From positions 1 through 45,225 of the forward strand of contig CAMVFC010000010.1 in assembly GCA_947166655.1 (NCBI GenBank): a stretch of 45,225 bases of DNA. Reading direction: 5' to 3'. The first letter of the stretch is position 1, and each line of letters begins with the position of its first letter. The position numbers were made by a program, and so were the translations under genes. Of the stretch, positions 40,188-45,225 are shown in pieces. The DNA is from an uncultured Prevotellaceae bacterium. Its GTDB lineage: Bacteria; Bacteroidota; Bacteroidia; Bacteroidales; Bacteroidaceae. Below the pieces are notes generated by a model. That model was not told the origin of the DNA and did no database searches. It worked only from the letters and a program-made list of their open reading frames with translations.

Positions 40188-43100
40188 ATGAAAAAAGGAA
40201 TACTCCTTGGTCTCGCACTTTTTGCGATGACGACCTCCTTTCAGGCGCAAGACTGGATTGACATGACAGAAGTCTACGTCGTTAATCCAAATTTTGATGG
40301 CAATATCAACGGTTGGACCGATGAGTATGGTGCCAACTATGCCGCGCAGAACCATGGCTACCAAAATGCTAACTATTGGAACTGGAACGCCGCGGACAAC
40401 AACTTCATTCAGATCTCTGGCTTTGCCGAGGCCTGGCGCGATAAGAACAGTATTCCTCTCGGCGATGCCGCCATCAGCCAGCAACTGACGAGCCTACCCT
40501 CGGGCAAGTTCCGCCTGGAGGTCGATGCCATAGGCTGCGACCAGTCCGGAGCTCACAACCCTGCGACAGGTGTGTTGCTGTTCATGGAGAGTGCCATCGG
40601 CACCGCTACCACCACGATAGCTACTGCCGACGGAACCCCCCAGCACTTCAGCGTTGAACTAACCGACTACACGGGGAAACTCACCATCGGCGTTCGCACT
40701 CAGAATGCAACAGCCAACTGGTTAGCATTCGACAATGTACAGCTCTTCTGGTACGGCACCATCGTGGAGCCGACAGGTATCAAGCTTTCCAACACGGGTA
40801 AAACGCTCACGCTGGGTGAATCATTTCAGCTGACTGCCACCGTCTCGCCCTCGGAAGCTACCTTCAAGAAGGTCGTCTACAGCAGCGACGACGAGAACGT
40901 GGCCACCGTCACATCCGACGGTCTCGTCACCGGTGTCGGTGGAGGCTCCACCCGTATCCACGTCCGGATGGCTGACAGTCAATACACTTTCGAAACTACT
41001 TGCATCGTTACCGTCAAGGCCGGTACTGCTACTGCCGGCTCGCTGCTCGTCAATGAAGTACAGCAGGCCAACATAGACCAGTTCATCGACCCGTCATGGA
41101 ACTATGGCGGATGGGTGGAGCTATATAACACCACAGACCAGCCTATCAGCCTTGCCGGCCTCTATGTGAGCGACGACCCTGCCGACCCGATGAAGATGCC
41201 GCTGGACAGCCGCTTCGGCATCGTGCCTGCCCACGGCTTCAAAGCCATCTGGTTCGACCACTACTCGCGCTGGGCTCCATCGATGGTGAACTTCAAGCTC
41301 GACAGTGACGGCGGCACTTTCTGCCTGTCCAATAACAAGGGCGTAGTCATCCTGCAACAAGACTATCCGCCCGCCATCGCCCGCACCTCCTACGCCCGCA
41401 ACACCGACGGCAGCAACACATGGAGCTACACTGACCAGCCCACGCCCGAAGCCACCAACACCACCTCGGCTTTTGCCTTGGCACGTCTGGCAGCTCCCGT
41501 CGTAGACCGCAACGGTGGTTTCTTCACCGAAGCCTTCACCGTACGCGTGACCATCCCCTCCGGTGCCACCCTGCGCTACACCACCGACGGCAGCACGCCG
41601 ACCCTCGCCAATGGCGAGACGAGCGCTGACGGACGTTTCAGCATCGAAGGCACCACCGTGCTGCGCCTGCGCCTGTTCCAAAGCGGATGGCTCGCCAGCC
41701 CCGTCACCACGCGTTCCTATATATATAAGGATCAAGACTACACGTTGCCCGTCATCTCACTCGTTTCTGACCCCGCGAACCTGACGGGCAGCGATTACGG
41801 TATCTTTGTCAAGGGCAACGGCAACGGACGCCCCGGCAACGGACAGAGTTCGGCGTGCAACTGGAACATGGAGTGGGACCGCCCCGCCAACATCGAGTTC
41901 TTCACCGAGGACGGACAATCGGCCTTCAATCAGGAGGTCGCCATCGAAGCCTCGGGTGGCTGGAGCCGCGCCTGGGCGCCCCATTCGTTCAATATCAAAG
42001 CCAACAAAGTCTACGAAGGCCTGAACCGAATGGATTACCCGTTCTTTAAGGATAAACCCTACCTGCGCCACAAGGGACTCAAGGTGCGCAACGGCGGCAA
42101 TGATGTTCAAGGGAACAGCTGTCGCATCAAAGACGCTGCCATCCAGCAGGTAGTCGCCACAAGCGGACTCTACGTTGAGACGCAAAGCTACCGGCCCGTA
42201 CATGTATTCCACAACGGCGTGTACATCGGCGTGGAGAACCTGCGCGAACCCAACAGCAAGAACTATGCCTACGCCAACTACGGCCTTGACACCGACGACG
42301 AGCTGATGGATCAGTGGAAGATGTCGCCCGACAGCGGCTACGTGCAGCAGGTAGGCACAAAAGACGCATGGGACGAACTCATCACCCTCTCCTACAGCGC
42401 CAAAGATGCCCTCACCTATGAAATGATCAAGGCTCGCCTCGACATCGAAGAGTACATCAACTATCTGGCCGTAGAGTTCTATATCGGCGGCAACGACTGG
42501 CCGCAGAATAACATCAAAGCCTTCCGCGAACGCTCCGAGGGACACGAGAACAGCCGCTTCCGTTTCGTGCTGTTCGACACCGACGGTGCGCTGGCCACGA
42601 CCAGCCCCTTCTGGCAGTTTGCCGGCAAGCAAAACTACACCTTCGACCAGCTCTATGGCACCGAAGTGCTCGCCCAATACGGCAACAGGATTACCGCCGA
42701 GATTGAGTTTGTCACACTCTTCCTCAACCTGCTCAAAAACGAAGACTTCAAGAAGCAGTTTATAGACCAGTTCTGCCTCGTTGCCGGTTCGGTGTTCGAA
42801 CCTACGCGCGCCGCTGAAATCATCAATGCGATGGTGGAACACGTCAATCCCGCCATGGCGCTGGAAGGACGTTCGGCCAGCTCGACTGCCAACAGCGTCC
42901 GCAATGCTTTCTCCCGTTCCCGCCAGACGACGCTCGTCAATGAGATGCGCAACTACCTCGGCCTGGGCGACGCTGTCAAGCTGACCCTCAGCAGCGACCT
43001 CGCCGAGGCACGCTTGCAGATGAACGGGCTGGACGTACCCACAGGCAAGTTCGCAGGACAGATCTTCCCGCCCGTCACCGTGAAGGCATCGGCACCCGCA

Positions 43101-44525
43101 GGCTACGCCTTTGCCGGCTGGACCTCTAACCTCTCCACCAACAGCAAGACCATCTTCGAGAAAGGCACCTCATGGGATTACTACGACCAAGGCTCGCTGG
43201 ACGGTAAGAACTGGACCGCACTCAACTACTCCAACCATTGGAGTACGGGCAACGCTCCCCTGGGCTATGACACGGGCAACGCCACGAAGGCTGCCGCCTA
43301 TGGAACCACCATCAGCTATGGCGACAACAGCCGCCAAAAGTACCCCACCTATTACTTCCGCAAGACTATCAACTTGAGCGCTGCCCCCAAGTCCTCTGAC
43401 AGCTTCACGCTCGACTGGGTGGCCGACGACGGCTTCGTCATCTACGTGAACGGAACCGAGGCCGGACGCTATCTCATGGACAATACACCCAACCCCACTT
43501 TCAGCGACTTAGCCGACACCTACGCCAATGCCAACCCCGAGAGCGGGCAGATGACATTCGACGCATCGCTCTTCAAGAAAGGCAGCAACCTCATTGCCGT
43601 GGAACTGCATAACAACAGTGTTAGCTCCACCGACATTTATTGGGATGCCGCCCTGCGGCTGGACACGGAAGCTGAAGGCAACTACGCCTCCACCGACGAG
43701 GAATACACTCTCCCGGAAGGCACCACGGGCGACGTCACCCTCAAAGCAGTCTACACACCGCTCGACAGCAAGGACAGCCGTGCATGGGACGCTCATCCTG
43801 TGAAGATCAATGAAGTGAGCGCCGCCAACGACATCTACGCCAGCGACCTCTTCAAGAAGAGCGACTGGATAGAGCTCTACAACACCACCAATGAGGACTA
43901 CGACATTGCCGGCATGTACCTCTCCGACCACCTCTCCGAACCGGAGAAGTGGCAGATACCGACGTCCGACGGCACCTTCTCCACGATTATCCCTGCCCAC
44001 GGCCACCTCGTCATCTGGTGCGACAAGACTGCGGGCACCTCACAGCTACACGCCGACTTCAAGCTGAACAACGAGGACAAGAGCCTCGTCCTGCTCACTG
44101 CCAAGGACAAGACATGGGCCGACACCCTGGTCTACAGTGCCCACGACGGGTTCCACACCGTGGGACTGTATCCCGACGGAGGCTCCTCGCTCTACGTGAT
44201 GGCGCGCCCCACCATCGGCAATGCCAACCTGCTCACCACCGCAGCCGCCCTATGGCCAGAGCCTCAGCCCGACATCGAGGTGAACATCAACTCTGCTGAG
44301 AAGGCTGAAGAGTGGCAGTTGGCTTACACAGGCAACGCCCTCGTCCTGCACTCCAGCGCCCCCTTCGCCCGCCTGGACATCTATACTGTCAGCGGTCAAC
44401 TGCTGTTCACGCGCCGCATCAAGCCCGGCACCGAGGTTGACATGAGTGCCCTGCCGGCCGGTGTCTACGTGGCCTACGCCACGGCAGGCGACCAACAAAC
44501 CTCTCTGAAGTTCACGAAACGTTGA
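40188..44525 (+). CDS. Secreted CotH-kinase protein with lamin-tail, Big and C-terminal sorting domains
   Basis: The 1445-residue protein has a signal peptide (SFQA, cleavage near 20). In order it has a beta-sandwich (20-185), a Big2 domain (about 193-278, LTATVSPSEATFKKVVYSSDDENVATV), a lamin-tail domain (about 284-428, VNEVQQAN..WVELYNTTDQPISLAG), a chitobiase-like CHB domain (about 438-515, LRYTTDGSTPT), CotH kinase (about 520-920: YGIFVKG, NIEFFTEDGQ, YIGVENLREP, FRFVLFDTDGA), an InlB-like repeat (about 960-985), another beta-sandwich, a second lamin-tail domain (about 1203-1341) and a type IX-like sorting tail (about 1381-1445, LDIYTVSGQLL..LPAGVYVAYA). CotH proteins are secretory kinases. 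The start MKKGILLG at 40188 is chosen by the promoter boxes. Confidence 0.88.
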   Translation: MKKGILLGLALFAMTTSFQAQDWIDMTEVYVVNPNFDGNINGWTDEYGANYAAQNHGYQNANYWNWNAADNNFIQISGFAEAWRDKNSIPLGDAAISQQLTSLPSGKFRLEVDAIGCDQSGAHNPATGVLLFMESAIGTATTTIATADGTPQHFSVELTDYTGKLTIGVRTQNATANWLAFDNVQLFWYGTIVEPTGIKLSNTGKTLTLGESFQLTATVSPSEATFKKVVYSSDDENVATVTSDGLVTGVGGGSTRIHVRMADSQYTFETTCIVTVKAGTATAGSLLVNEVQQANIDQFIDPSWNYGGWVELYNTTDQPISLAGLYVSDDPADPMKMPLDSRFGIVPAHGFKAIWFDHYSRWAPSMVNFKLDSDGGTFCLSNNKGVVILQQDYPPAIARTSYARNTDGSNTWSYTDQPTPEATNTTSAFALARLAAPVVDRNGGFFTEAFTVRVTIPSGATLRYTTDGSTPTLANGETSADGRFSIEGTTVLRLRLFQSGWLASPVTTRSYIYKDQDYTLPVISLVSDPANLTGSDYGIFVKGNGNGRPGNGQSSACNWNMEWDRPANIEFFTEDGQSAFNQEVAIEASGGWSRAWAPHSFNIKANKVYEGLNRMDYPFFKDKPYLRHKGLKVRNGGNDVQGNSCRIKDAAIQQVVATSGLYVETQSYRPVHVFHNGVYIGVENLREPNSKNYAYANYGLDTDDELMDQWKMSPDSGYVQQVGTKDAWDELITLSYSAKDALTYEMIKARLDIEEYINYLAVEFYIGGNDWPQNNIKAFRERSEGHENSRFRFVLFDTDGALATTSPFWQFAGKQNYTFDQLYGTEVLAQYGNRITAEIEFVTLFLNLLKNEDFKKQFIDQFCLVAGSVFEPTRAAEIINAMVEHVNPAMALEGRSASSTANSVRNAFSRSRQTTLVNEMRNYLGLGDAVKLTLSSDLAEARLQMNGLDVPTGKFAGQIFPPVTVKASAPAGYAFAGWTSNLSTNSKTIFEKGTSWDYYDQGSLDGKNWTALNYSNHWSTGNAPLGYDTGNATKAAAYGTTISYGDNSRQKYPTYYFRKTINLSAAPKSSDSFTLDWVADDGFVIYVNGTEAGRYLMDNTPNPTFSDLADTYANANPESGQMTFDASLFKKGSNLIAVELHNNSVSSTDIYWDAALRLDTEAEGNYASTDEEYTLPEGTTGDVTLKAVYTPLDSKDSRAWDAHPVKINEVSAANDIYASDLFKKSDWIELYNTTNEDYDIAGMYLSDHLSEPEKWQIPTSDGTFSTIIPAHGHLVIWCDKTAGTSQLHADFKLNNEDKSLVLLTAKDKTWADTLVYSAHDGFHTVGLYPDGGSSLYVMARPTIGNANLLTTAAALWPEPQPDIEVNINSAEKAEEWQLAYTGNALVLHSSAPFARLDIYTVSGQLLFTRRIKPGTEVDMSALPAGVYVAYATAGDQQTSLKFTKR

Positions 44526-45112
44526 AAACGATTCTCTATTTGCACGGCTTTGCCGGTAGCGGTGCCAGCGGTACGGCGACCAGCATGCGCAACGCCCTCT
44601 ACGAGCAGGGCGTGCAGGTCACGGCACCCGACATCCCCGTGATGCCCGCCGAGGCCATGACATTCCTGCGACAGCAGGTCGAGATGCTGCAACCCGACAT
44701 GATTGTGGCCACCTCCATGGGGGCGATGTACGCAGAACAGTTGCGCGGACATCTGCGCATCCTGGTCAACCCTTCGTTCTGCATGGCCCGCCTGCTCACC
44801 TTTGGAGGTCTGGGGCGCAAGCCTTTCCGCAATGAACGGCAGGACGGAGCCAAGGACTTCAAAGTGGACAAGGAGATGATAGCCCAGTTCAAGGAGGTGG
44901 AGAAGCATACCTTCGAGGGCATCACGCCCGCCGACCGCGAATTGGTCTACGGCCTTTTCGGCGAGCACGACAAACGCGTCAACTGCCAGCCGCAGTTCAA
45001 GAAGGCTTACGGCTCAGCCCACTTTGCCCTCTTCGACGGCGAGCACTACCTGAACGACACGGTGCTCAAGCGAGCCGTACTGCCACTCGTCCGCCAACTA
45101 CTCGGTATATAA
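44522..45112 (+). CDS. YqiA/YcfP-like alpha/beta hydrolase (esterase)
   Basis: This 196-residue protein opens ILYLHGFAGSGASGT, the oxyanion strand and loop of the YqiA family. It has the nucleophile elbow VATSMGAMYAEQL (near residue 66), Asp in FGEHDKR and His in DGEHYL. It probably hydrolyses small esters in the cytoplasm. The start is TTG at 44522, overlapping the TGA stop of the CotH gene by 3 bases (TTGA); the next ATG would delete the first strand. The overlap implies translational coupling with a secreted protein to which it has no evident functional link. Confidence 0.85.
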   Translation: MKTILYLHGFAGSGASGTATSMRNALYEQGVQVTAPDIPVMPAEAMTFLRQQVEMLQPDMIVATSMGAMYAEQLRGHLRILVNPSFCMARLLTFGGLGRKPFRNERQDGAKDFKVDKEMIAQFKEVEKHTFEGITPADRELVYGLFGEHDKRVNCQPQFKKAYGSAHFALFDGEHYLNDTVLKRAVLPLVRQLLGI

Positions 45113-45176
45113 AGATATGAGTGTCCGCTATAGATTATTCCAGACATTTCTTAGCAGGCAGCAATAATCAAATCGA

Positions 45177-45215
45177 GTAGGAGGTAAACGCTAATCGTAG
45201 GCGTTTATCTCCTAC
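45177..45215 (+). terminator. Terminator after the YqiA-like gene
   Basis: A 15-bp stem pairs 45177-45191 (GTAGGAGGTAAACGC) with 45201-45215 (GCGTTTATCTCCTAC), with one G-T wobble and a 9-nt loop, followed by TTTCACGTTT. It lies 65 nt after the stop at 45112 and closes the plus-strand block. Confidence 0.75.
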
Positions 45216-45225
45216 TTTCACGTTT

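Overview
The window reads as a chromosomal segment of a Bacteroidota bacterium, most likely a Prevotella-type member of the Prevotellaceae. The evidence is the recurring Bacteroidota promoter (TAnnTTTG at -7, sometimes with TTTG about 20 bp upstream), polysaccharide-degrading families typical of gut or rumen Bacteroidota (GH92, GH115, a GH109-like oxidoreductase), lineage-typical proteins (DUF3078, DUF4837, a ~620-residue YidC, DUF1846) and a probable type IX secretion tail on a CotH-kinase protein. No rRNA, tRNA, CRISPR array or transposase was recognised.

Layout. (1) 1-5390 is accessory: about 1.6 kb of repeats and a possible structured RNA, then a four-gene operon of exported proteins of unknown function (1641-4851). 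The operon lies between inverted repeats, including a perfect 24-bp pair 4.9 kb apart, and ends at a 23-bp hairpin. (2) 5391-7818 holds a degenerate folD copy, a Gdx-type SMR exporter, an acyl-ACP thioesterase and a cupin lipoprotein. (3) 8595-19725, minus strand, is a long co-directional block of housekeeping genes: rlmN, a DUF4837 lipoprotein, pdxA, a sigma-54 activator, lptE, a TPR-like protein, secG, a GH115 glycosidase, ffh and folD. (4) 19770-31679 carries a Bax-inhibitor-1-like membrane protein, a GH109-like oxidoreductase, a divergently transcribed glycosyltransferase/HIT-like/SpoIID fusion of 1269 residues, a GH92 mannosidase, DUF1846 and a BadF-type sugar kinase. (5) 31851-45225, plus strand, has a DUF3078 barrel, engB, a hairpin tandem repeat, yidC, an S9 peptidase lipoprotein, an MFS transporter, a secreted CotH-kinase protein with lamin-tail domains, and a YqiA-like esterase.

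How the genes fit together. Envelope biogenesis dominates: SecG, Ffh and YidC (protein export and insertion), LptE (LPS transport), several barrels and lipoproteins, and glycan-active enzymes. The S9 peptidase and adjacent MFS carrier could form a peptide-scavenging pair. The SpoIID fusion and the BadF kinase may relate to amino-sugar or peptidoglycan metabolism, but that is inference.

The most unusual material is non-coding. Composite elements at about 693-777, 8131-8259 and 28569-28719 place degenerate 22-bp units and then 18-bp palindromes on a strict 22-bp repeat; two unrelated palindromes at 410-447 keep the same spacing. Two of the three composite elements sit between convergent genes, and their palindromic cores are identical over about 70 bp. 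Other dispersed repeats have entered coding sequence and appear to be translated, most clearly near the FolD N terminus.
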